Notes under the pieces: model-generated
What the model was told of the DNA's origin: nothing
Databases searched by the model: none
Seen by the model: the letters and a program-made list of their open reading frames with translations, nothing else
Position numbers and translations under genes: made by a program
Origin: Candidatus Nitrosomarinus catalina
GTDB lineage: Archaea > Thermoproteota > Nitrososphaeria > Nitrososphaerales > Nitrosopumilaceae
Assembly (NCBI RefSeq): GCF_002156965.1
Contig: NZ_CP021324.1
Coordinates: 1-64,000, forward strand
Direction of reading: 5' to 3'
Length of the DNA: 64,000 nucleotides
Part shown: positions 45,906-54,933 of the stretch, piece after piece
Layout of the letters: each line of letters begins with the position of its first letter
How positions within the stretch are numbered: position 1 is the stretch's first letter

Positions 45906-46388
45906 TTGGCCAAATTTAAAAAGAAAAAATCAGCACCTACGCCTGGAAATGATGATTCTAAACCTAAAATTGAAGAAAATATTGATATTCCTGAAACAGA
46001 AAATACTCCTCCTCCTACAAGTAATTCAAAAGAACCATCAAAAGATCCACCAATTAACGCTGCAGAAAAAAGTGAAAAGGATAAAAAATTAGCTAAATTA
46101 TTTTGGATGCGTATTGCTTTAGGAGTTATTGCAGGTATTGCAACTACTTTTATTTTTGAAGACATTGAAGGTGAAGAAAGAAGATGGGCATCAATTGGAT
46201 TTATGATAATAGTATTTTTTGGTTCAATAATAGTTGCTAAAGGAATGAATATGCAATTACCATCATCAGATAGAAAAAAAATTGTTACACAAGGTATAGG
46301 TAGCTACGTATTTTTGTATTTGTTTACATGGATTGTAAGTTATACATTAACACACCTTGGAGATATCTCTACAGGAATTAATTTATAA
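45906..46388 (+). CDS. Three-span membrane protein, possibly EMC6-like
   Basis: This 160-residue protein has a basic start, a Pro/Lys/Glu-rich disordered N-terminal region (about residues 10-60) and three membrane spans (about residues 68-86, 98-118 and 130-152). The size and span pattern resemble archaeal EMC6/Rab5-interacting-like proteins, which help insert membrane proteins, but the match is too weak to name. The start is a TTG. cbiT follows on the same strand. Confidence 0.6.
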   Translation: MAKFKKKKSAPTPGNDDSKPKIEENIDIPETENTPPPTSNSKEPSKDPPINAAEKSEKDKKLAKLFWMRIALGVIAGIATTFIFEDIEGEERRWASIGFMIIVFFGSIIVAKGMNMQLPSSDRKKIVTQGIGSYVFLYLFTWIVSYTLTHLGDISTGINL

Positions 46389-46414
46389 TTAAATTTTGAA
46401 TAGGACGAATCTTT

Positions 46415-47005
46415 ATGTGGAATTATAAAACACCTGGCATTCCTGATGAACATTTTGAACGTGCTGAAAAAGTTCCAATTACTAAAGAAGAAGTAAGAAC
46501 AATTCAACTCAGTAAAGCTAGATTGAAACCAGGTCAAATCGTTTATGATATTGGTTGTGGCAGTGGCTCTATTTCTGTAGAGGCTGGAATTCAAATTGAA
46601 TCAACTGGAAAAGTGTTAGCAATTGATTATGATGAAAATGCTGTCGAATTAACTAAAAAGAATTTAAAAAAATTTAATCTTTCAAATGTTTCTGTACTTT
46701 TTGGAAATGCTAAAGAAAAAATATCTGATTTAGAAATAGCAGATGTTATTTTTATTGGAGGTACAGGTGGTGACACTAGTGATATTGTCAAACTTTCTGA
46801 AAATAAACTAAAAACTGGTGGTAGAATAGTAATTGGAATTATCCTAATTGAAACATTATATTCTGTTTTACAAATTCTTGACACTCTAAAGTTTGATTCT
46901 ATTGATATTACACAAGTTACTATTTCTAAGAGCAGAAAAACTACTACTGGTACTATGATGTTAGCTAGAAATCCAGTCACTATAATATCTGCTACAAAAG
47001 TCTAA
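46415..47005 (+). CDS. cbiT: Cobalt-precorrin-6B C15-methyltransferase CbiT
   Basis: This 196-residue class I SAM methyltransferase has IPDEHFERAEKVPITKEEVR at the start and the cofactor motif YDIGCGSGSISVE (about residues 44-56), both typical of CbiT, which methylates C15 and decarboxylates the C12 acetate of the corrin ring. Its partner step enzyme CbiE is at 3410-4126. CbiL and CbiF lie 1.4-2 kb downstream on the same strand. Confidence 0.92.
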   Translation: MWNYKTPGIPDEHFERAEKVPITKEEVRTIQLSKARLKPGQIVYDIGCGSGSISVEAGIQIESTGKVLAIDYDENAVELTKKNLKKFNLSNVSVLFGNAKEKISDLEIADVIFIGGTGGDTSDIVKLSENKLKTGGRIVIGIILIETLYSVLQILDTLKFDSIDITQVTISKSRKTTTGTMMLARNPVTIISATKV

Positions 47006-47082
47006 TCTACATTGAATTGCTTTCATAAACAATTTTGTGCCTAGAAATCAATTGATTTCATAAATATGGCATATTATTGAGA

Positions 47083-48216
47083 ATGATATTGAAACCTGTA
47101 TTCATTATTGCAATAGTAGCAGTTGCCATGATTGGAGTTATGGTTCCAAGTGTTTTTGCACAACAGTTTGAAGATTTTGATTATACTATTCGAGGTGGAG
47201 AAGTTTTAAAATTTGAATTGGATTCAGATAATACATCTTTACTAATTTCCATTGATGCAAGGGCAAGAGGTGAATTAATCATAACATTACCTAGAGCCAT
47301 AATTGATGCAAAAATAGGTTCTGAGGATACTGATTTTGATGTGTTTATTCGTGGAATGCAACTTTCTTCATATGAAGAAACCATCACTCCTTATGACAGA
47401 ACAGTCACCATTCCTTTCAAAAGATCAAATGATGAATTATCTATTGTTGGAACACACATATTTTCACAACCTGCAGTCACAATGCAGACACAATCAATAG
47501 AGCAAATAGTACAATCAGAATTAAATGAAGAGATACCTAACAGACAAGCAAAATTATTGATATTTTCAGATACGGAATGGGCTGGTGCATTTCAATCTTC
47601 AAACATAGATTTTACTGAGATAGCTGGTCAAAATAATGAAGATGTTATTTTTGAATGTAATTCTAGTATGGGAAATCAAGCTCTATTTGGTGCAAAAATT
47701 CAAAAATTAACACAAGAAGGTTACTTGGAACTTTTTGTAATTCAAAATCAAAAAATATTATCACAGGGTTCTACTGAAGCAAGTTTTGGTGAAGTATACA
47801 TTACAGATAATTGTTTTTCTAATTCTGGTCCTGTACCTGTACCTGAAGGTGGAGGTTGTCTAATTGCAACTGCAACTTATGGTTCTGAGATGTCGCAACA
47901 AGTGCAACAACTCAGAGAACTACGAGACAATCAATTGTTACAAACAGAATCTGGAACTGCATTCATGGGAACATTCAATGACATTTACTATTCATTCTCA
48001 CCAGTTATAGCAGACATGGAACGTGAAAACCCATACTTCAAAGAAGCAGTAAAGCTTGCGATTACCCCAATGATCAGTTCATTGTCTTTAATGGAAAATG
48101 CTGAATCAGAATCAGAAGTTTTGAGTATTGGGATTTCAGTAATTGCACTAAACATTGGAATGTACCTAGGGCTTCCTGCCATAGTTGTAGTTGGAATTAG
48201 AAAAACAATTTTTTAA
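47083..48216 (+). CDS. Secreted protein with CFI-box C-terminal anchor domain
   Basis: This protein of about 377 residues has a signal peptide (ILKPVFIIAIVAVAMIGVMVPSVFAQ), a beta-rich outer domain (about residues 25-245), a short PVPEG linker, and the CFI-box domain starting GGGCLIATATYG near residue 257 that ends in a membrane span. The C-terminal 120 residues are nearly identical to those of the cyclophilin at 4693, while the N-terminal domains are unrelated. It appears to be a surface protein that shares a tethering or modification module. The TTG two codons upstream of the ATG is a possible start. Confidence 0.78.
   Translation: MILKPVFIIAIVAVAMIGVMVPSVFAQQFEDFDYTIRGGEVLKFELDSDNTSLLISIDARARGELIITLPRAIIDAKIGSEDTDFDVFIRGMQLSSYEETITPYDRTVTIPFKRSNDELSIVGTHIFSQPAVTMQTQSIEQIVQSELNEEIPNRQAKLLIFSDTEWAGAFQSSNIDFTEIAGQNNEDVIFECNSSMGNQALFGAKIQKLTQEGYLELFVIQNQKILSQGSTEASFGEVYITDNCFSNSGPVPVPEGGGCLIATATYGSEMSQQVQQLRELRDNQLLQTESGTAFMGTFNDIYYSFSPVIADMERENPYFKEAVKLAITPMISSLSLMENAESESEVLSIGISVIALNIGMYLGLPAIVVVGIRKTIF
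47848..48216 (+). repeat. CFI-box cassette, copy 2
   Basis: This segment is highly similar to 5863-6228 at DNA level, with long runs of identity through the RELRDNQLLQTESG coding part. It is the shared C-terminal module of two otherwise different secreted proteins. Confidence 0.8.
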
Positions 48217-48232
48217 AATTGGAATAATTTTT

Positions 48233-48286
48233 GAGAAAAGTAACCTACAATACTCGAGAGGATTTGAATACTGTGGGTTCTTTCTC
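48233..48286. ncRNA. Long imperfect hairpin upstream of cbiL
   Basis: Bases 48233-48255 and 48266-48286 pair over about 19 positions with a few mismatches and bulges (GAGAAA/TTTCTC at the base, AACCTACA with TGTGGGTT in the middle), around a ten-base loop GAGAGGATTT. It lies in the 203-base gap between a CFI-box gene and cbiL. It could be a terminator of the upstream gene, a leader element of cbiL or part of a small RNA. It lacks the conserved boxes of a cobalamin riboswitch. Confidence 0.45.
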
Positions 48287-48419
48287 ACATTAGATATAGC
48301 TTCATTACTTTTAAGACCATCAAAGTTAACAATTAATCCTTTGAAAAGCCACTAAGTTGTTTATTTTATTTACCAACATGTAATCTAGACTTTTAATTGG
48401 GGAAAAAGGCAACAAAATC

Positions 48420-49142
48420 ATGCCTGGATTAATTGGAATTGGAGTGGGTCCTGGAGATGTAGAACTACTTACAGTAAAAGCAGTAAAAGCAATTCAGAAT
48501 GCAGATATTATCATGTGTCCAGCTTCTAAAGAGACACGACCAAGTATTGCATTATCCGTTGTTTCATCCATTATAGATAAATCCAAGAATCAAGAAATTA
48601 TTAAATTAATTTTTCCAATGACTAAAGATAAAGATATTCTAGAGGAATCATGGAAAAGAAATGCCAAAATAATGGCTGAAACTGTTTTGAAAGGAAAAAA
48701 TGTTGTCTATCTAACAGTAGGTGATCCATATCTGTATAGTACATGGATTTACATGCATAGAGATTTGAAAGAAAAATACCCTGATATGAATATCAGTGTA
48801 GTTCCAGGTATTGTATCCATATTCTCATTTGCATCAAAGGTTGGAGTTAGTGTTGCAGAAGGAGCTGAAAAGGTTGCAATCATTCCATCCTGTTATGATT
48901 TATCTAGTGTAAAAGAAATTGCAAGACACTCTGAATCAATGATATTTCTTAAAGATGGTAGATATTTTGATCAAGTAATTGAGGTGCTGAAAGAATCTGG
49001 ATTCCCAGATGATTCTCTTTTTGCAATTGGACAAGACTTGGGAACAGAAAATGAAATTATACGAACTATGAAATTAGGTGAAGTAAATGATGATTCGTTA
49101 ACTACAAAATATTTTTCAATTTTGGTGGTAAAACGTGTCTAA
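48420..49142 (+). CDS. cbiL: Precorrin-2/cobalt-factor II C20-methyltransferase CbiL
   Basis: This 240-residue tetrapyrrole methyltransferase opens with GLIGIGVGPGDVELLTVKAV and has YLTVGDPYLYSTW (about residues 99-111) and VPGIVSIFSFA (about 127-137), the pattern of CbiL/CobI, which methylates C20 of the corrin precursor. It overlaps cbiF by eight bases, so the two are translationally coupled. Confidence 0.92.
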   Translation: MPGLIGIGVGPGDVELLTVKAVKAIQNADIIMCPASKETRPSIALSVVSSIIDKSKNQEIIKLIFPMTKDKDILEESWKRNAKIMAETVLKGKNVVYLTVGDPYLYSTWIYMHRDLKEKYPDMNISVVPGIVSIFSFASKVGVSVAEGAEKVAIIPSCYDLSSVKEIARHSESMIFLKDGRYFDQVIEVLKESGFPDDSLFAIGQDLGTENEIIRTMKLGEVNDDSLTTKYFSILVVKRV

Positions 49143-49899
49143 CGTTTTTTTTGTTGGTTGCGGTCCAGGTGATCCTGAACTTATTACAGTAAAGGCAAAA
49201 AAATTAATTCAAAAAGCTGATGTTGTAGTTTATTCTGGTTCATTAATTCCTGAACCAATTTTGAAATTATGTAAAAAAGGAAAACTTCATGATGCTGCAA
49301 AATTAGTTAGAGAAGAAATTTTTGATTTGTTATACAAAAATGCAAAAAAAGACAAACTAGTTGTTAGACTTCATGATGGTGATCCTGCAATTTATGGTGC
49401 AATAAGAGAACAGATTGATAATTTAGAAAAAAAAGGAATAGAATCTACTGTTGTGCCTGGAGTTACATCATTTTTAGCCTCGGCTGCAGCACTTGGAACT
49501 CAATTAACTCTACCTGGTGTCACTCAAACTATGATAATTACAAGAGCAGAAGCACGCACTAAGGTTCCTAAAAGAGAACAAATTTCTGAACTTGCAAAAC
49601 ATCAAGCTACATTAATTTTTTATCTTAGTGTTCATTTACTCAATAAAATTTCAAAAGAAGCTATTGAGGGAGGATACAAAAAAACTACACCTGTTGCAGT
49701 TGTTTACCGAGCAAGTAGAAAAGATCAAAAAATAATTATTGGAACACTTACAGATATTGCAAGTAAAGTGAAAGCTGAAAAAATTACAATGACTGCTATT
49801 GTGATCATTGGTGATGTAATTAAACCAAAATCTTATGAATATTCAAAACTTTATGATAAAACATTTACTCATGGATTTAGAAAAGCAAAAACTAAGTAG
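49135..49899 (+). CDS. cbiF: Precorrin-4/cobalt-precorrin-4 C11-methyltransferase CbiF
   Basis: This 254-residue enzyme starts at a GTG inside the cbiL end. It has VFFVGCGPGDPELITVKAKKLI at the start, RLHDGDPAIYGAIREQ (about residues 79-94), PGVTSFLASAA and ITRAEART, matching CbiF/CobM. It transfers a methyl group to C11 before ring contraction products are reduced. It converges with the racemase-like gene, overlapping by eight bases. Confidence 0.93.
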   Translation: MSNVFFVGCGPGDPELITVKAKKLIQKADVVVYSGSLIPEPILKLCKKGKLHDAAKLVREEIFDLLYKNAKKDKLVVRLHDGDPAIYGAIREQIDNLEKKGIESTVVPGVTSFLASAAALGTQLTLPGVTQTMIITRAEARTKVPKREQISELAKHQATLIFYLSVHLLNKISKEAIEGGYKKTTPVAVVYRASRKDQKIIIGTLTDIASKVKAEKITMTAIVIIGDVIKPKSYEYSKLYDKTFTHGFRKAKTK

Positions 49900-50677
49900 A
49901 TAAATAATTTATTTTATTTTTAATACCAATTTTATTTAATTTATTTTTAAAATTAATTATATCACCTGATGTAAAAATTTTTAATGAATTTCTTTTTGAT
50001 TGTTTATTTTTAATTTTATGTAAAATTTTTTTTGCAACTAAACTTCCTGGATCAACAAACTCAACTTTTGGGTATTCTATTTCTAATAATTTTTTTAGAA
50101 ATAATAAATGAGTACTTGATAATGTAATTGTATCAATATTTTCTGTAATTATATAATCATCTAAACTTTTTTTAATTATTTTTTTACAATATTTTTTATT
50201 GTTGAGAAATTTTCCTGATTCCACTAAATCCACAAGATTTGAACCATCAATTTTAAAAATTTCATACGATTTTGGAATATTGTTTTCTGTAACATAATTT
50301 ACTAGTCCTTTACTGTTAACTGAAGCCTTTGTTGCAAGTATTCCTATCTTTTTTGATTTTGATTTCTTCTGTGCTAATTTTAAAGGAGGTTTAACATCTA
50401 CTACTTTCCCTATTTGTAAATTCAACATTAAACTAGGTGTGTTTGATGCAACAACAATAATGTCAGGCGTAAATTTTTCTTCTAACAAGTTGATTGTTTT
50501 TTTAATAATTGAGGCTATTTGAGCCTGGGATTTATTGCCATATGGATAATTCTTTTGATCTGCAAAATACACAATATCTGCTTTCATGTTTTTTTGAATT
50601 TCTTTAATTATTGAAAGTGAGCCTAATCCAGAATCAAATACAGCAATTTTTGCCAATAATTTATTTTGATTAATCAA
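49892..50677 (-). CDS. Glutamate-racemase-like protein lacking both catalytic cysteines
   Basis: This 261-residue protein aligns clearly with MurI/Asp-Glu racemases: FDSGLGSLS (residues 14-22) with the conserved Asp and Ser, YFADQKNYPYG (about 37-47), then VVASNTPSL (about 75-83) and LSSTHLLFL (about 186-194). In MurI the last two are VVACNTAS and LGCTHFP, where the two cysteines do the proton exchange. Here both are Ser (residues 78 and 188), so ordinary racemisation is unlikely. Archaea of this group have no peptidoglycan. A binding, hydrolytic or other role should be considered. Confidence 0.82.
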   Translation of the reverse strand: MINQNKLLAKIAVFDSGLGSLSIIKEIQKNMKADIVYFADQKNYPYGNKSQAQIASIIKKTINLLEEKFTPDIIVVASNTPSLMLNLQIGKVVDVKPPLKLAQKKSKSKKIGILATKASVNSKGLVNYVTENNIPKSYEIFKIDGSNLVDLVESGKFLNNKKYCKKIIKKSLDDYIITENIDTITLSSTHLLFLKKLLEIEYPKVEFVDPGSLVAKKILHKIKNKQSKRNSLKIFTSGDIINFKNKLNKIGIKNKINYLST

Positions 50678-50762
50678 CCATTATAGTTTGTTAGCTAATT
50701 TTACTCAAAAGCTGATCTAAATTTACACCGTTGATTAAGACTAAATTTCTAAATCCATTATC

Positions 50763-51416
50763 ATGCCAAACTTCGACAGTACATGGGCTCGACAAGAGAC
50801 CCAAAGTGTAACTGGCAAACTACGCGATGCAGTAAAGCCTCAAGGTGCATTAAAACCACGTATTCAAACAGCAGTTAACAAACTACAAGTCCAAATTTCG
50901 AAAATGGACTCAATGTTAGGTAAATTGCAAGAAAGAGATGCGCAACTCTTTCAACGAGTCGTGACTGCAATGCAGCAACATGATACTAGCACAAGTAGAG
51001 TTTTGTCTAACGAATTAGCAGAAATTCGTAAAGTTACAAAGATGCTCGGCAACGCAAGAATGTCTTTAGAACAAGTTCAACTAAGACTGACAACTATTCA
51101 TGATCTTGGTGATGCTATGGTAGCAATTGGACCAGCTATGTCTACAATGAAGGGATTGAAGTCATCGCTCGGAAGATTCATGCCAGAAGCTGATTCAGAA
51201 TTGAATAGTATGACCCAGACACTTAATGGACTTATGATGGATTCACTTGCAGGAGACTCATTCAATATGGAGTCCGATGTTTCAAACGAAGAGACTGATA
51301 AGATTCTTCAAGAAGCATCCGCAGTAGCTGAGCAACAGATAGGAGATAAATTCCCATCTGTACCATCTTCAACAGGACTTTCGTCACAAACCTCTTCTAC
51401 TTCTTCCTTTGAGTAG
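50763..51416 (+). CDS. cdvB: CdvB-like ESCRT-III protein (paralogue 2)
   Basis: This 217-residue ESCRT-III protein is about the same length as, and clearly homologous to, the protein at 25942, sharing KPQGALKPRIQTAVNKLQ, ERDAQLFQRVVTAMQQHD, the ILQEASAVAE helix and the FPSVPS tail motif. It has a short Ser/Thr-rich end. Codon use is visibly more GC-rich than in paralogue 1, which suggests higher expression. It probably forms or joins the division filament; the MIT-binding tail would recruit CdvC. Confidence 0.9.
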   Translation: MPNFDSTWARQETQSVTGKLRDAVKPQGALKPRIQTAVNKLQVQISKMDSMLGKLQERDAQLFQRVVTAMQQHDTSTSRVLSNELAEIRKVTKMLGNARMSLEQVQLRLTTIHDLGDAMVAIGPAMSTMKGLKSSLGRFMPEADSELNSMTQTLNGLMMDSLAGDSFNMESDVSNEETDKILQEASAVAEQQIGDKFPSVPSSTGLSSQTSSTSSFE

Positions 51417-51489
51417 ACAGTTGTGTTAGACGATTGTTACTATTTTTATTTATAATTTAAAAAATTTTTTACTAAATAATTTTACTAAG

Positions 51490-52947
51490 TTAAGGAAATC
51501 CTACAGAGTCAAATAAAATAGAATCAATTTTAGAAATTTCTACTCTACTTTGTTCCATCGAGTCTCTTTTTCTAATTGTCACTGTATTATCTTCTAATGT
51601 TTGATGATCAACTGTAATTGCAAATGGAGCACCAATCTCATCCAGTCTTCTATATCTTCTACCAATTGCCCCAGAATGATCTAAAAATGCGTCATATTTT
51701 CTTTTAATATTGAGAAAAATCTCATCAGTTTTTTCTTTTAATCCATCCTTTTTTACTAATGATAAAATTCCAACATGAACTGGAGATAAATATGGTTTTA
51801 ATGATAGAACCATTCTTTCATGTTCTTCATCATTTTTTAAAGAATGTTCTAAGATTGTATATAGACTTCTGTCTATTCCCATAGAAATTTCAAAAACATG
51901 TGGTAAAACTTTTTCATCATTATCCATAACTTCAAATTTTTCTTTACTCATTTTTGCGTGACTAGACAAATCATAATCTGATCTATAATTACATGCCACA
52001 AGTTCAAGCCAACCTATTGTTGTTTCAACCTCAAAATCAAATGCAACTTCTGCATAGAAAGCTTTTTCCTTATCACCTAATTTTCTAAATCGACTTTTTG
52101 AAACATCGATTCCTGTTTTTTCATAGAATTCTGTTAAAATTCCTAAATAATATGCCACAAACTTATTTGGAACCGTACCTGATTCTAACGCCTCTTTACA
52201 AGTCATAGAAATTGGGTCACCATCCGTTTGAACTCTAATCACAGTCTTTTCTATTTCAGCAAATTTTTCAACATCATCTAACCTTCCTGGATTACAAAAT
52301 ACTTCAATTTCTGCTTGATAAAACTCTCTTAGACGAAGTAAACTTTGTCTAGGTGCGATTTCATTTCTAAAACTTTTCCCTACTTGAGCAATTCCTAATG
52401 GGAGTTTTCCTCTCATAGTTTTAAAAAGTCTAGGAAAATCAACAAATATTGATTGACATGTTTCAGGTCTCAGATATGCTTCTTCTTCTTGTGGTCCAAT
52501 TCCAACTTTAAACATCATATTGAATTTTTTTGTTGAACTAAAATCACCTTTACATTTTGGACATTGAATTTTATTTTCTTTAATTGCATTATCAAATTCA
52601 ATTAAATCTGCACTTTCAGGAATCTCGATATTTGCTATTTCCGCAATTGTTCTGTCTGCTCTAAATGTTGAATTACATTTTGTACATTTTATTATTGGAT
52701 CTGCAAAATTACCTAGATGACCAGATGCTTCAAAAACTGATTTAGACATAATTTGAGAACCATCAATCTCCATCATTCCATCTCTTCTGATTAATTCTCT
52801 TCTCCATAATTCTAGAAATTTATTTTTTAGACTAACACCTGAAGGTCCATATTCCCAAAACCCAGCATTTGCATCTGAATAAACTTCACAACTTGGAAAA
52901 TAAAATCCTCTCTCGAGTGCTAATTTCATGACTTCTTCATAATTCAT
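51490..52947 (-). CDS. glyS: Glycyl-tRNA synthetase (class II)
   Basis: This 485-residue enzyme charges tRNA-Gly. It shows the dimeric alpha2-type start (ERGFYFPSCEVYSDANAGFWEYGPSG), class II motif 2 (FRNEIAPRQSLLRLREFYQAEIEVF), motif 3 near GIDRSLYTILEHSL, and an inserted zinc-type CTKC...CPKC pair (about residues 93-133). The anticodon-binding domain is C-terminal. A tRNA-Gly gene is in the same window at 60.5 kb. Confidence 0.96.
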   Translation of the reverse strand: MNYEEVMKLALERGFYFPSCEVYSDANAGFWEYGPSGVSLKNKFLELWRRELIRRDGMMEIDGSQIMSKSVFEASGHLGNFADPIIKCTKCNSTFRADRTIAEIANIEIPESADLIEFDNAIKENKIQCPKCKGDFSSTKKFNMMFKVGIGPQEEEAYLRPETCQSIFVDFPRLFKTMRGKLPLGIAQVGKSFRNEIAPRQSLLRLREFYQAEIEVFCNPGRLDDVEKFAEIEKTVIRVQTDGDPISMTCKEALESGTVPNKFVAYYLGILTEFYEKTGIDVSKSRFRKLGDKEKAFYAEVAFDFEVETTIGWLELVACNYRSDYDLSSHAKMSKEKFEVMDNDEKVLPHVFEISMGIDRSLYTILEHSLKNDEEHERMVLSLKPYLSPVHVGILSLVKKDGLKEKTDEIFLNIKRKYDAFLDHSGAIGRRYRRLDEIGAPFAITVDHQTLEDNTVTIRKRDSMEQSRVEISKIDSILFDSVGFP

Positions 52948-52978
52948 TATTCATTTACCTCGATAATCGTATACATTT

Positions 52979-53818
52979 CTATGCACATCCTTTTGCAATT
53001 TTCACATTTTCAAAATCATTTCTGTCATCATCAATTGGAGTTTCTAAAATTATTGGGATTTTTTTCTTATTTGCAAATTTTACAACTGATGTTATGCCTT
53101 CTTTTCCTATTCCACCTAATCCTAAATGATAATGTCTATCAAGATTGCATCCGATCTCACCTCTTGCATCATTTAAATGAAGAATCTTCAAATTTTCTAT
53201 TCCAACATGTTTGTCAAATTCTTTAAAAGTTTCTTTTACTTTTGTCTCTGTTCGTAAATCATATCCAGCGACAAATGCATGACATGTGTCAAGACAAACA
53301 CCAAATTTTTTCTTTGGCTTTAATTGTTTAAAAATTTCCCCAAGTTGTTGGAAGTCGGAGCCAACAGAATTTTTTTGTCCGGCAGTATTCTCCAGTAAAA
53401 TCATTACATCATTTTTTGTTTCACCAGCTCTCGTTAAACCTTCAACTAATTTTTTAATTCCAGCTTCTTCTCCAGTACCTAAATGACTTCCAAGATGTGT
53501 AACTAAATATGGTATTCCTAATTGTGCACATCTTTCAACTTCATTAATTAATGTCTTAACCGATTTTTCAAACCCGTCACTTTTTGGTGTAGCTAAATTT
53601 GGTAAATATGGCATATGTGCACATGTGGCAAATCTGTCAATTTTACTTGCTTTTAATTTTGATTTGAATAAGTTGATATCCTCTTTTGTGAGTTCTTTTG
53701 CATGCCATCCCCTTGGATTTCTTGTAAAAATCTGAAATGCAGAACATTCTCTTTCAACAGCATTATCCACTGATTTATCAATCGAACCAGATATTGAGAC
53801 ATGACAACCCACTTGCAT
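52979..53818 (-). CDS. nfo: Endonuclease IV (AP endonuclease)
   Basis: This 279-residue TIM-barrel enzyme cuts DNA at abasic sites using three zinc ions. Ligand motifs are THLGSHLGTG (about residues 105-114), LLENTAGQ, CLDTCHAFVAGYD, HLNDARG and LDRHYHLGLGGIG. It complements the endonuclease III in the window. It lies 31 bases upstream of glyS on the same strand. Confidence 0.95.
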   Translation of the reverse strand: MQVGCHVSISGSIDKSVDNAVERECSAFQIFTRNPRGWHAKELTKEDINLFKSKLKASKIDRFATCAHMPYLPNLATPKSDGFEKSVKTLINEVERCAQLGIPYLVTHLGSHLGTGEEAGIKKLVEGLTRAGETKNDVMILLENTAGQKNSVGSDFQQLGEIFKQLKPKKKFGVCLDTCHAFVAGYDLRTETKVKETFKEFDKHVGIENLKILHLNDARGEIGCNLDRHYHLGLGGIGKEGITSVVKFANKKKIPIILETPIDDDRNDFENVKIAKGCA

Positions 53819-53904
53819 ACTTAGTTAATTTCTTAAAACATAATTTAAACCACCGTTCAAATCTTAAGAATCAGATTTTTATGTAAATTATTCAGTTAAC
53901 TATT

Positions 53905-54933
53905 ATGCTAGTTCTTGGACAAGATGAAAAAGCAAAATATCCATTTCTAGCAGATGCGGGTGAATATTTGAAAGATAAGGGTTTTTCTTTAACTCAATTT
54001 GGTAGTGATCCAGTTTTAAAATTATCCGTTGAAAAAGCACTTCATAGAATTAAGGTTGCAGCAGCAGGTGAAGTGTATAAATCCGATTTAATTGATGGTC
54101 AGGCATCAAAAGACTATGTTCTTGAAAGAGAAGTCTTTTCTTTTCTTTTAGCAATAGTTTTAATCAAATTAACTGGAATGTCTACCCTTGTCAAAAGATT
54201 TGCTTTGGCTGAAGCTAGAAGAGCAGAAAATTATTTAGAAAAAGATTTAGGAAATGCATCTAATAAATCTAAAATTGATTTAGCAACTAGAATTATTTAT
54301 GATTTATTTAATATTGAAATTGTAAAAGAAAATGATTTTTTTGTAATACCTGTATCTGATTACTTGAAGCATTCAGTTACTTTTCATGAGCGTGAATGGA
54401 AATTAATTAACAGACATGTTGAAAATGGAAAAGTATTCCTTACTCCTGATAAAACTGTTAGATTAATTCGAAAGGAATTGGGAAATTATATTAGTTCTAA
54501 AATTACTAATGCACCTAAACCATCTATGATTCCTGGACTAGAAAAAATTGTTGACGAATTAATTTCAATTTCTAAAAAACTCACACCAACTTATACAATT
54601 ACTACCGGAGAATATCCCCCATGCATCAAACATGCAATTGACGTTCTTGAAAAAGGTGAAAATCTTCCACATTCTGGTAGATTTATGCTTGCAACTTTTC
54701 TTTTGTCAAGAGGACAAACAGTTCAACAAATTGCACCGCTATTCAAAAATGCACCTGATTACAATCCTAGAGTTACACTTTACCAACTTAATCATCTTGC
54801 TGGAACTTCTGGAAGTGCAACAACATATGCCTGCCCTTCATGTGAGAAATTAAAAACACAGGATCTATGCTTTATCACAAAAGAATGTGACAATATCATT
54901 AATCCTTCACAATTTGGAAAAAAGAGAAAATAA
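53905..54933 (+). CDS. priL: DNA primase large subunit PriL
   Basis: This 342-residue protein is the iron-sulfur regulatory subunit of archaeal primase. The C-terminal cluster cysteines are visible at PPCIKHA (near residue 238), YACPSC (near 312), and CFITKEC (near 324). The N-terminal helical region contacts PriS. Its stop overlaps the start of priS by one base. Confidence 0.93.
   Translation: MLVLGQDEKAKYPFLADAGEYLKDKGFSLTQFGSDPVLKLSVEKALHRIKVAAAGEVYKSDLIDGQASKDYVLEREVFSFLLAIVLIKLTGMSTLVKRFALAEARRAENYLEKDLGNASNKSKIDLATRIIYDLFNIEIVKENDFFVIPVSDYLKHSVTFHEREWKLINRHVENGKVFLTPDKTVRLIRKELGNYISSKITNAPKPSMIPGLEKIVDELISISKKLTPTYTITTGEYPPCIKHAIDVLEKGENLPHSGRFMLATFLLSRGQTVQQIAPLFKNAPDYNPRVTLYQLNHLAGTSGSATTYACPSCEKLKTQDLCFITKECDNIINPSQFGKKRK

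Noticed and set aside
45844..46092. 82-residue plus-strand frame overlapping the three-span membrane protein
   Set aside because: It overlaps out of frame the better-supported gene at 45906 and is Lys/Leu low-complexity read-through of AT-rich sequence.
48217..48419. Cobalamin riboswitch before cbiL
   Set aside because: A GCCACTAAG string resembles part of the riboswitch core, but the B12 box and the other conserved loops are absent.
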